63,336 nt of DNA from Shewanella holmiensis (GTDB taxonomy: Bacteria > Pseudomonadota > Gammaproteobacteria > Enterobacterales > Shewanellaceae): assembly GCF_025370255.1 (NCBI RefSeq), contig NZ_JAMTCD010000023.1, positions 1 through 63,336 on the forward strand, in the 5' to 3' direction. The position numbers were made by a program, and so were the translations under genes. Below the pieces are notes generated by a model. It saw only the letters and a list, made by a program, of their open reading frames with translations, searched no databases and was not told where the DNA came from. This document shows, piece by piece, positions 55,562 to 63,336 of the stretch; the first letter of the stretch is position 1; each line of letters opens with the position of its first letter.

Positions 55562-58348
55562 TTGTCCGATTTTCCAGCAATACATACAAGTCAAAATGAT
55601 CATCGCTTATATCGTTATATCCGTCTCTCGAACAAACTCCGGGTATTATTGGTTGAAGATGTTCAATCGAATCAAGCTGCTGCCTCGATGGCCGTTCAGG
55701 TGGGACATTTTGATGATCCTGTCGAACGACCCGGTATGGCGCACTTTTTAGAACATATGCTTTTTTTAGGGACAGAGAAATATCCTGATCCTGGTGAATA
55801 CCATGCTTTTATTAATCAACATGGTGGTAACAACAATGCCTGGACAGGCACTGAGCAAACTAACTTTTTCTACACCATCAATGCTGAAGTGTTTGAAGAG
55901 TCGCTCGATAGATTTAGCCAATTTTTCATCGCGCCAAAATTTGATATTGAATTAGTCGATAGAGAGCGTCATGCGATTGAGTCAGAATACAGTCTTAAGC
56001 TAAAAGACGATATTCGTCGCGTCTATCAAGTACAGAAAGAGAGCACCAATCAGGCACACCCCTTTTCTAAATTTTCGGTAGGTAATTTAACCACCTTAAA
56101 TGGTCCAGAGTCCGTTTTACGTGAAGAGTTACTGGCATTCTACCAACAACAATATTGTGCAAACATCATGACATTGTGCTTGGTTGCCCCCGCCTCTTTA
56201 GACCAATTAGAGCTATGGGCCAAAACCTATTTTGAAGCGATAGTCAATCGCGAAGTAAGTAAACACTACCCTGAAGCACTCCTGGTGACCGAGGCCGAGC
56301 GCCTGAAACAAATCGCAATCGTGCCACTAAAACAACAAAAACGTATTAGCGTTAATTTTGCCCTCCCTGGTATTGACCAGTTTTACAAACGTAAACCGTT
56401 AACCTTCATCAGTCATTTACTGGGTAACGAAAGTCCTGGCAGCTTATTGTCTTATTTAAAAGAACAAGGCCTTGCAAACAATTTATCAGCTGGCGGTGGC
56501 ATTAATGGCTTCAACTTTAAAGATTACTCTGTCAGCGTTCAACTAACTGACAAAGGTTATAAAGCCATCGATGATGTAGTGAAATGTATTTTTGAATATA
56601 TTCAACTGATTAAACTCTCTGGATTAGAAGATTGGCGTTATCAAGAGCGCGCAAATCTTTTAAATACTGCATTTCGATTTCAAGAACAGATTAAAGCATT
56701 AGATCTTGCCAGTCATCTCAGTATTAATATGCATCATTATGCCCCTGAAGATGTGGTATACGGTGACTACCGCATGGACAACTTGGATATAGATGAAGCG
56801 CGTTCGTTACTCAATCTTATGCACCCGCTGAATATGCGCTTGCAAGTTGTCGCACAAGATCAAGATACCAATAAACAAGCAGCTTGGTATCACACACCAT
56901 ATAAGGTGTCTGATATAGCGCCTTCAAGGTTAGATTTTTGGCAACAAGCAGAAATCAGATCTGAATTAGCACTGCCTCAAGCGAACCCTTTTATTGTGCC
57001 TAATCCTCAAGCGCGATCAGAATTAAGCCAAACACCAGTCCCAGTGATTGTTGCTGAGGGTGAAGGATATCGACTTTGGCATAGGAAAGATGATGAATTT
57101 AATGTTCCCAAAGGACATTTATATTTATCGCTTGATTCACAAAAATCCAGTATGTCGCCTCGCCATGCCACACTGACCCGACTTTATGTTGAGCTGTTAC
57201 TCGATTATTTAACTGAGTCAACCTATCAAGCTGAAGTGGCGGGCCTAAACTATAATATCTATCCACATCAAGGCGGAATTACATTACATCTCACTGGTTT
57301 TACGGGGAATCAAGAAAGTTTACTCGCGCTTATCATTCACAAAGCACGTGAGCGTAATTTTACTCAAGACAGATTTAACATGATCCGTAAACAAATTTTA
57401 CGCAGTTGGCATAATGTCGCTCAGGCAAAGCCCATTTCACAATTATTTACCAGTTTGACAGTAACTCTACAAAAACGCAGTTTTGAACCAGCAAGAATGG
57501 CTGAAGAACTCGAAACGATTACTTTAGATGAGCTACATCAACATGTGAGCGACTTTTTTGAAAAGGTCTATCTAGAAGGACTGGTATACGGTGATTGGTT
57601 AGTCTCTGAAGCTCAAGCATTAGGGAAACGTCTTGAGCATTTGTTGTCTTTGGTATCAAAACCAAGCAATGAATCGTTAAGAGAGCTGGTTGATTTGCAG
57701 GGTGTAGGCACCTTATTACGAGAAAAAACCATTCAACATCAAGATAGTGCCATCATTGTCTATTATCAATCGACGAAGGCCACTACCGATAAGATGGCGT
57801 TGTTTAGCTTGCTGAACCATACAATGTCATCAACGTTTTTCCATGAATTACGCACAAAACAGCAGCTAGGTTATATGGTTGGCACCGGGTATTTACCCCT
57901 TAATCGCCATCCAGGAATGATTTTTTATATCCAATCTCCGTCCACAGGGCCAAGGATTTTACTTGAAGCCATTGACGAGTTTATTGCCGATTTTAGTTAT
58001 GCCGTTATGCAAATTACCAATGAGCAGTGGGAAAGTACCAAACAAGGGCTGATTAGCCAAATAATGGAACATGACGCTAACCTCAAAACTCGAGGGCAAC
58101 GTTATTGGGTAAGTTTGGGTAATAGGGACTACCAATTTGACCAACGAGAAAGTGTCGCGGCTAAAGTTGAAACATTAACCAGAGCTGATTTAATTAAATT
58201 TATGATGCAACGTATGCGCAGTAAGCATTGCGACCGTTTAGTCTTGTTCAGCTGTGGCGAACAGCACTCAAGCCAACAACTAATGTCTAACAATATGATT
58301 TCAGACTTGAGAGCGTTTAAGCAAGCTGCTGAAAAATTTAACTTTTAG
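55562..58348 (+). CDS. M16 family zinc protease (insulinase/pitrilysin-like)
   Basis: 928 residues from a TTG start with TGGAG seven bases upstream. The inverted zinc motif HFLEH (H61-x2-E64-H65) is followed by a distal Glu in ERHAIESEY (about residue 140-142). Three further inactive half-domains follow, and YRPGxxxE-like LRTKQQLGYMVGTGYLP is near residue 770. Length and domain order match pitrilysin and insulin-degrading enzyme. No signal peptide is seen, unlike E. coli PtrA, so it may be cytoplasmic. It cuts short peptides in related systems. Confidence 0.9.
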   Translation: MSDFPAIHTSQNDHRLYRYIRLSNKLRVLLVEDVQSNQAAASMAVQVGHFDDPVERPGMAHFLEHMLFLGTEKYPDPGEYHAFINQHGGNNNAWTGTEQTNFFYTINAEVFEESLDRFSQFFIAPKFDIELVDRERHAIESEYSLKLKDDIRRVYQVQKESTNQAHPFSKFSVGNLTTLNGPESVLREELLAFYQQQYCANIMTLCLVAPASLDQLELWAKTYFEAIVNREVSKHYPEALLVTEAERLKQIAIVPLKQQKRISVNFALPGIDQFYKRKPLTFISHLLGNESPGSLLSYLKEQGLANNLSAGGGINGFNFKDYSVSVQLTDKGYKAIDDVVKCIFEYIQLIKLSGLEDWRYQERANLLNTAFRFQEQIKALDLASHLSINMHHYAPEDVVYGDYRMDNLDIDEARSLLNLMHPLNMRLQVVAQDQDTNKQAAWYHTPYKVSDIAPSRLDFWQQAEIRSELALPQANPFIVPNPQARSELSQTPVPVIVAEGEGYRLWHRKDDEFNVPKGHLYLSLDSQKSSMSPRHATLTRLYVELLLDYLTESTYQAEVAGLNYNIYPHQGGITLHLTGFTGNQESLLALIIHKARERNFTQDRFNMIRKQILRSWHNVAQAKPISQLFTSLTVTLQKRSFEPARMAEELETITLDELHQHVSDFFEKVYLEGLVYGDWLVSEAQALGKRLEHLLSLVSKPSNESLRELVDLQGVGTLLREKTIQHQDSAIIVYYQSTKATTDKMALFSLLNHTMSSTFFHELRTKQQLGYMVGTGYLPLNRHPGMIFYIQSPSTGPRILLEAIDEFIADFSYAVMQITNEQWESTKQGLISQIMEHDANLKTRGQRYWVSLGNRDYQFDQRESVAAKVETLTRADLIKFMMQRMRSKHCDRLVLFSCGEQHSSQQLMSNNMISDLRAFKQAAEKFNF

Positions 58349-58631
58349 CATTACCACTCTGTTCTTGAAAAATTTAATGTAAATCATCAACAACAGCGGC
58401 ATCAACATAAACCACTAAGTTTCAGTTTGTTATTAGCGTAAACCGCTAAGTATGGCTAGATATTATGAGTTAAATGTCGCTACGGATGAATACCCAGGGA
58501 TTGGGGTTGGTACATAAAAGCAACATGCAACTCATTTTGGTTAACAGATTTTTGACAAATACCATAGATTCTGAAAAAGTAGGCAACTAACTACTTTTAC
58601 TTGGCATCTCCGAGAATAAGAAAAACAAATT
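58349..58631. other. Gap before the GGDEF-EAL gene with a short direct repeat
   Basis: About 280 bases. TAAACCACTAAGT (58408-58420) and TAAACCGCTAAGT (58439-58451) are direct repeats 31 bases apart. No clear M16 terminator or promoter is recognised. Confidence 0.5.
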
Positions 58632-61600
58632 ATGCCTAAAACTCTCCAGAAAACAATTTTTATCTTTGCATATTTATTGAGCTTTTTTTTAGCCGCTGAA
58701 ACACAGTCAATAGAAAATATTGCCAACGAAATTAACAGCAAAATTCTATTGAACTTTAAACGATTTACTGTTGATGAGGGTTTGAGTCAAAACACCGTCA
58801 CTAGCTTTGTAAAAGATAAGCAAGGATATGTTTGGATTGGAACTATCAACGGCTTAAATCGTTTTGATGGTAAAGAATTCAAGCAATATTTCGCAAATGA
58901 GAGCAACAATTTACCTAGTTCATTTATAAGAAATTTAATTGTCGATGACGATGGTGAAATTTTAATTGGCACTGATAATGGCTTAGTAAAATTTGATGAA
59001 AAAAATGAAGGTTTCATAACATTATATAACAGTGAAATAATTAACAACCAAACTATTTGGTCGCTGGATATATATAAAAACAATATTTATATAGGATTGC
59101 ATAATTCATTAGTTGCTCTTAATTTAAAGTCAGGGGAGTTTGACGTAAAAGTTAAAAACGATAAACTTCGTGAAATTAAAAAAACCATTGGCACCGAAAA
59201 AGGCATTTACATTCGAAATTATGAAGGAGATATTTTTTATCTAAAAAACAATTCCATATCAAAAATTGACAGCGAAACTATTGATATAACAAAAATAGGT
59301 AATAAATTATTAATTTCAAAGGAAAACAACTCTTACTACATTTCAGAGGACGAAACTAAAGTAAACATAAATATCAGCCTAGGTAAATTTAATGAAAACT
59401 TATTAAAAAACAAAGTCAGTTCAACACATAACAACATAATTTACAACATCACCAGTGAAAAAGGTGCAATAAAAATAATAAAACAAGGAATAATAGACCC
59501 TAAACTATACAACTTAAACAAAAGCATTTTTATACACACAGAAAATGAAATATTTGCTAGCGACTTCAACAGTGGCTTCATTCTAATTAAAGATGATTAC
59601 AACTACTTTAAAAAAACTGTAATAAATCTAAAAAACATTTGGTCTATATCAAAAAATAATTCAAAAATGTTAGTTGCATCTGATGGAAATGAAATCATTG
59701 AATTCGACAGTAACTTTAATGTTACAAACAAATTTCCGACGAGTTTTACACTAGGACCTAAATTTATAGCATCTTCACAGAATTATATGGCTATTGGTTC
59801 TAAAGATGGATTGGAAATAATTAATTTAAAGACGAAAAAATCAATAACAATATCAAAATACCATATAACACATGTCAAATTTGAAGAAGATAACTCAATC
59901 ACAGTCGGCACATTCAATGGGGATATTATTTCTTTTACTAAAGAAGGAACATTAATTGAAAGTTTTTTCTCTAGCAAAAAATATCCTATTTATGATACTT
60001 TAAAAATAAACAATGATATATGGATAGCATCACAAGCAGGTTTAATAAGAAAATCTAAACAAAAAATAGAGTTAATTTATGGGAAAGAGTTAGTTTTAAG
60101 TTTGCTTGATGATGGAGAAAACGTTCTATTTGGGACTAGAGGTTCACTTCTAAAAGCAAAGAAAAATAGCAATGATATACATACAATTTTTAATCATAAC
60201 AAAATAATCTACTCAATAATAAAAAATGACAATTTAATTATCACTTCGTCAAGTGGTGAAGTAAACATCCTAAACACTGAAGATAACTCATTAAAAACTT
60301 TCACAAGTGAAAATGGAATATTTAATGATTACAACATAAAAAGCAGCTTGCAGTTTAATGGGAAAATTATTTTAGGTAGTCCAGATGGCCTAAGCATAAT
60401 AAGCCCTGATAATGTATTATTATCAATAAAAAACAAGCCTGCTGCAGAAGTAATATTTCAAGATGTATATTTATTTAACTCCCCATTGAAGGTCGGGAGT
60501 GGAGTTTTAAATGAAAATATAAATACGGTAAAGTCACTAGTATTAAAATACTCAGACTATCCTTTATCCATAAAGTTTTCCACACTTATTGAAGACCCCA
60601 GCAATTATGAGTTCTACTATAGCTTAAAAGGGTTAGATGCGGAATGGCTTCAATCAAAAGGTATAAACTCAGCAACATATACCAACTTATCACCAGGCGA
60701 ATATATATTTGAAGTTTATGCAAAAAGTAAAGTTTCCAACATAAAAACAGATAAAAAATCAATACACTTAACCATAACCCCTCCTTGGTGGTTATCACTA
60801 AGAGCAAAGTGTGTTTATGCACTAACATTTATTATTATTATGGGATTAATAATCCGTGCAGTCTTACGTCGTAGGGAAATACAAAAACAAATTGCGCTCA
60901 GTGAAGAACGTCTCAAACTTTCCCTCTGGGGCAGTGGTGATGAGATGTGGGACTGGGATATTGAAAGCGGTAAAATCTTCCGCTCAAATATTTGGGGAAC
61001 GTTGGACTTCCCTCAAGATGGACGCAGATCCGGTAAAATCGGTGAAGAAAGTAATATTCACCCGATTGATCAGCCCAGAGTTCAAAAAGCGCTGAATGAT
61101 CATTTCAGTAATATCACCGATCACTTTGAAATAGCGTACCGAGTGAAAGGCAGAAATAATCAATGGATGTGGATTCTAGACCGAGCAAAAATTGTAGAAC
61201 GCGATCAAAAAGATCATCCAGTGCGAATGACTGGCACAATTAAAGATATCAACAACATTAAACAAGTCGAAGAGCAACTTAAGCTTTTTGCCCGTGCAAT
61301 TGAAAACATTTCTGAAGGCATGTTCATTCTGAATCAAGATTATGTGTTTGTTGAAGTCAATGAAGCCTGTTGTGAAATTGCATCATGCAGTCGCGATAAC
61401 TTTATGCAGCAAAAGCTAGCATTTACCCGTTATCCAGAATCTTATTCAGAGCAAATTAGAACAGCGTTACGTCAGCAAGGCCGTTGGAGCGGAGAAATTG
61501 AAGCAAAAAAAGGAGATAACAACTTCTTTTTGATGGAATTAACCATCGATGCCATTTACAACGAACAGGGCGAAACAAGCCACTATGTGGGCGTATTTTC

Positions 61601-62960
61601 TGATATTACTCGTCGTAAACAGCAAGAAGAAGAGTTACGCAAATTAACCAACAATGATTTACTAACAGGTTTACCTAACCGTTCTAGTTTACAAGTTACC
61701 TTAAATAATTTGGTTAAAAAGGACATCCACCATACTTTAATGGTTTTAGATTTGGATAACTTTAAGCGTATTAATGACTCCCTTGGTCATCAAGTCGGTG
61801 ATGAGTTATTGATATCTGTCGCTGAGCGGATTAAAAAAGCCATCCCCAGTCATGCCAGTTTATATCGATTAGGCGGTGATGAGTTCGCACTACTGATTGA
61901 TCAAAACCCTGACATTGGGTCAAGCGCGATGATTGCCTCAAATATTATTCAATCCCTTAAACCAGCATTTGACCTTAATGATGAAAGTTTGGTACTTGGG
62001 ATCAGTATTGGTGTGGTACTTTATCCAGAAGATGAGCAAAACGAGCAAGCGTTACTGCGAAAAGCTGATATCGCGATGTATCACGCAAAATCAGCTGGCG
62101 GCAATCGCTATCAATTCTATTCAGAGTCGCTTAATCAAAATGCTTTACGACAATTAGAGGTTGAAAATTTAATTCGTGAAGCCTTAAAAGAAGATTATTT
62201 TGAGGTGTATTACCAGCCGAAAGTCGATTTAAAAAGTGACTGTTTAGCCGGAATGGAAGCATTAGTAAGATTAAATCACCCAAAACACGGAATTATTCCG
62301 CCAAATGATTTTATTCCACTTGCAGAAGAAAACGGCTTAATTGTCGAAATTGGTGATGTTGTGCTTCGTAAAGCCTGTTTTGCTGCCAATAAGTGGCTTG
62401 AACAAGGTCTGTTTAATGGCAGAGTTGCCGTCAATTTATCGTCACGTCAATTTGCCCTTACTGATTTACAGCAAAGAATAGAGTCAATTTTACGTCTGAC
62501 TAAGTTACCTGCAAAACATTTAGAGTTGGAGATTACTGAAGGGACTGTGATTAAAAACCCAGAAAAAGCGATTAAAGTGATGCAACAACTTGCAAAAATG
62601 GGGGTTAGCCTTGCATTAGATGACTTTGGTACAGGTTATTCATCATTATCCTACCTTAAGCGCTTCCCTATCAATTGTTTAAAAATTGACAAATCATTTG
62701 TTGATGACATAGACAAATCAGATCGCGACTTAAAAATGGTCGATTCTATTATTACGATAGCCCACAATATGGGATTAACTGTGGTCGGTGAAGGTGTCGA
62801 ACAAAATGCACAGCTTAATATTTTAAAAGCATTAAATTGTGAAGAAATTCAAGGTTATATATTCAGTAAGCCTGTACCTGAAAAGGACTTTGAACAACTA
62901 TTAGCCACTGACCAAGATAAGAGAACCCAATTTAAAACACAAAAACCAAACAAAAACTAA
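58632..62960 (+). CDS. Propeller-Y_Y_Y sensor with PAS, GGDEF and EAL domains
   Basis: 1,442 residues. Signal or anchor helix (residues 7-22), a beta-propeller of Reg_prop-like blades (GLSQNTVTSFVKDKQGYVWIG, then SFIRNLIVDDDGEILIG) to about 640, a Y_Y_Y domain (about 655-715), a membrane helix at about 720-742, PAS domains from about 756 and 885, GGDEF (SLYRLGGDEFALL, about 1080) and EAL (GMEALVRLNHP, about 1206; DDFGTGYSSLSYLKRFP, about 1330). Both catalytic motifs look intact, so c-di-GMP could be made and degraded. GC is 25-27% in sampled lines of the propeller region (59,461-59,700) but 43% in a line of the EAL domain, suggesting a joined gene. Ligand unknown; propellers of this type often sense polysaccharides. 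Confidence 0.9.
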   Translation: MPKTLQKTIFIFAYLLSFFLAAETQSIENIANEINSKILLNFKRFTVDEGLSQNTVTSFVKDKQGYVWIGTINGLNRFDGKEFKQYFANESNNLPSSFIRNLIVDDDGEILIGTDNGLVKFDEKNEGFITLYNSEIINNQTIWSLDIYKNNIYIGLHNSLVALNLKSGEFDVKVKNDKLREIKKTIGTEKGIYIRNYEGDIFYLKNNSISKIDSETIDITKIGNKLLISKENNSYYISEDETKVNINISLGKFNENLLKNKVSSTHNNIIYNITSEKGAIKIIKQGIIDPKLYNLNKSIFIHTENEIFASDFNSGFILIKDDYNYFKKTVINLKNIWSISKNNSKMLVASDGNEIIEFDSNFNVTNKFPTSFTLGPKFIASSQNYMAIGSKDGLEIINLKTKKSITISKYHITHVKFEEDNSITVGTFNGDIISFTKEGTLIESFFSSKKYPIYDTLKINNDIWIASQAGLIRKSKQKIELIYGKELVLSLLDDGENVLFGTRGSLLKAKKNSNDIHTIFNHNKIIYSIIKNDNLIITSSSGEVNILNTEDNSLKTFTSENGIFNDYNIKSSLQFNGKIILGSPDGLSIISPDNVLLSIKNKPAAEVIFQDVYLFNSPLKVGSGVLNENINTVKSLVLKYSDYPLSIKFSTLIEDPSNYEFYYSLKGLDAEWLQSKGINSATYTNLSPGEYIFEVYAKSKVSNIKTDKKSIHLTITPPWWLSLRAKCVYALTFIIIMGLIIRAVLRRREIQKQIALSEERLKLSLWGSGDEMWDWDIESGKIFRSNIWGTLDFPQDGRRSGKIGEESNIHPIDQPRVQKALNDHFSNITDHFEIAYRVKGRNNQWMWILDRAKIVERDQKDHPVRMTGTIKDINNIKQVEEQLKLFARAIENISEGMFILNQDYVFVEVNEACCEIASCSRDNFMQQKLAFTRYPESYSEQIRTALRQQGRWSGEIEAKKGDNNFFLMELTIDAIYNEQGETSHYVGVFSDITRRKQQEEELRKLTNNDLLTGLPNRSSLQVTLNNLVKKDIHHTLMVLDLDNFKRINDSLGHQVGDELLISVAERIKKAIPSHASLYRLGGDEFALLIDQNPDIGSSAMIASNIIQSLKPAFDLNDESLVLGISIGVVLYPEDEQNEQALLRKADIAMYHAKSAGGNRYQFYSESLNQNALRQLEVENLIREALKEDYFEVYYQPKVDLKSDCLAGMEALVRLNHPKHGIIPPNDFIPLAEENGLIVEIGDVVLRKACFAANKWLEQGLFNGRVAVNLSSRQFALTDLQQRIESILRLTKLPAKHLELEITEGTVIKNPEKAIKVMQQLAKMGVSLALDDFGTGYSSLSYLKRFPINCLKIDKSFVDDIDKSDRDLKMVDSIITIAHNMGLTVVGEGVEQNAQLNILKALNCEEIQGYIFSKPVPEKDFEQLLATDQDKRTQFKTQKPNKN

Positions 62961-63055
62961 ACTTTTATTCAACATTGGCACAGGAAATGCTTTTAGATTG
63001 TTAGTTGTCAAAAATAACAATTTAATAATAACCCTGAGCTAAGAGAGATAAAAAA

Positions 63056-63336
63056 ATGATTAAAGGAATAATTGCACTTTCAGTAATAACACTTTTGTCG
63101 GTTACTACGACAACACCGTCTTCTATTTTAGGAACTCATACCGCAGGTGTGCCAAACATCAAAGTGTTAGAAACTCAAATAGCTGGTGTACCAAACATCA
63201 AAGTGTTAGAAAATCAAACGGCTGGTGTACCAAACATCAAAGTGTTAGAAACCCAAACGGCTGGTGTACCAAACATCAAAGTGTTAGAAACCCAAACGGC
63301 TGGTGTACCAAACATCAAAGTGTTAGAAACTCAAAT
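63056..63336 (+). CDS. Exported tandem-repeat protein, 3' end beyond the window
   Basis: Open from the ATG at 63056 to the window edge (93 complete codons). Residues 1-29 (IKGIIALSVITLLSVTTTTPSS) look like a signal peptide. From codon 30 the protein is made only of a 13-residue unit, AGVPNIKVLETQT, in five consecutive copies, the last incomplete. Changes among copies are few (I or T at position 13; N for T at 11). A-rich sequence and GAGAG precede the start. I know no family for this repeat. The following sequence is needed to see how many copies there are and how it ends. Confidence 0.75.
   Translation, partial: MIKGIIALSVITLLSVTTTTPSSILGTHTAGVPNIKVLETQIAGVPNIKVLENQTAGVPNIKVLETQTAGVPNIKVLETQTAGVPNIKVLETQ
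63143..63336 (+). repeat. 39-bp tandem repeat (13-residue unit), at least five copies
   Basis: Units start at 63143, 63182, 63221, 63260 and 63299. Copies 3 and 4 are almost identical in DNA; third-base changes are rare, so expansion is recent or kept uniform. The period is a multiple of three and preserves the frame. Confidence 0.95.

Noticed and set aside
63143..63336. CRISPR-like or non-coding tandem repeat
   Set aside because: The 39-base units are directly adjacent without spacers and stay in one open frame after a signal peptide.

Overview
The window looks like chromosome of a marine gammaproteobacterium, most likely Shewanella or a close relative. This is an inference from gene content and order: an oleABCD hydrocarbon cluster, panP, the run pgsA / tRNA-Gly / tRNA-Cys / tRNA-Leu behind uvrC and uvrY, ycbZ-fabA-rmf, uup, rlmL, and the aroC-prmB-smrB-sixA neighbourhood. 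Base composition is moderate to low GC, close to 43% in a sampled line of ordinary coding sequence.

Left end (1-2,790): a run of gene cassettes separated by four attC-like recombination sites, all leftward, with no integrase visible. The cargo is one small membrane-associated protein, one HEPN-motif protein with a cysteine-rich tail, one integral membrane protein and one secreted HEQIH protein. After a lipocalin-like gene comes the complete oleABCD cluster (4,021-8,929, minus strand) for head-to-head long-chain olefin synthesis. A UUCG-loop terminator sits between oleB and oleC.

9,200-18,320: a PF13679-type methyltransferase, small conserved genes (DUF1289, Trp-rich, yajD), a remnant of a BetT-type choline transporter, then a glycerate module (cdaR, GntP-type permease, glycerate kinase) with palindromic candidate CdaR operators, and panP. 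18,430-29,330: a conserved housekeeping block (tRNA-Leu, tRNA-Cys, tRNA-Gly, pgsA, uvrC, uvrY), yjbQ, a periplasmic binding protein, a 2OG-Fe(II) oxygenase, a SulP transporter and a Bcr/CflA exporter.

29,600-37,900: ilvIH, a chemotaxis receptor, a sulfotransferase and a second PF13679 methyltransferase, then a scarred stretch holding a frameshifted Rhs/YD-repeat fragment, a small membrane protein with weak MBOAT resemblance, a decayed tRNA-Ser 3' end with its own terminator, and the intact tRNA-Ser(UGA). 38,000-47,150: a Lon-family protease (ycbZ), fabA, a 58-codon rmf, a DUF3466 surface protein, uup, a glutaredoxin-like protein and rlmL.

47,460-48,580: a plus-strand array of four identical initiator tRNA genes interleaved with decaying tRNA copies, with an exact 201-bp period over part of the array and a 300-bp higher-order repeat behind it. 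48,850-58,350: a SpoU methyltransferase, yfcL, an NAD-kinase-like protein, an MFS transporter, aroC, prmB, smrB, sixA and an M16 protease. The window ends with a 1,442-residue propeller-PAS-GGDEF-EAL protein whose sensor half is strikingly AT-rich, and the start of an exported protein made of near-identical 13-residue repeats, cut by the window edge.

The least ordinary parts are the integrase-less cassette array, the initiator-tRNA/pseudo-tRNA array, the chimeric c-di-GMP sensor, the 13-residue repeat protein and the terminator inside the ole cluster.
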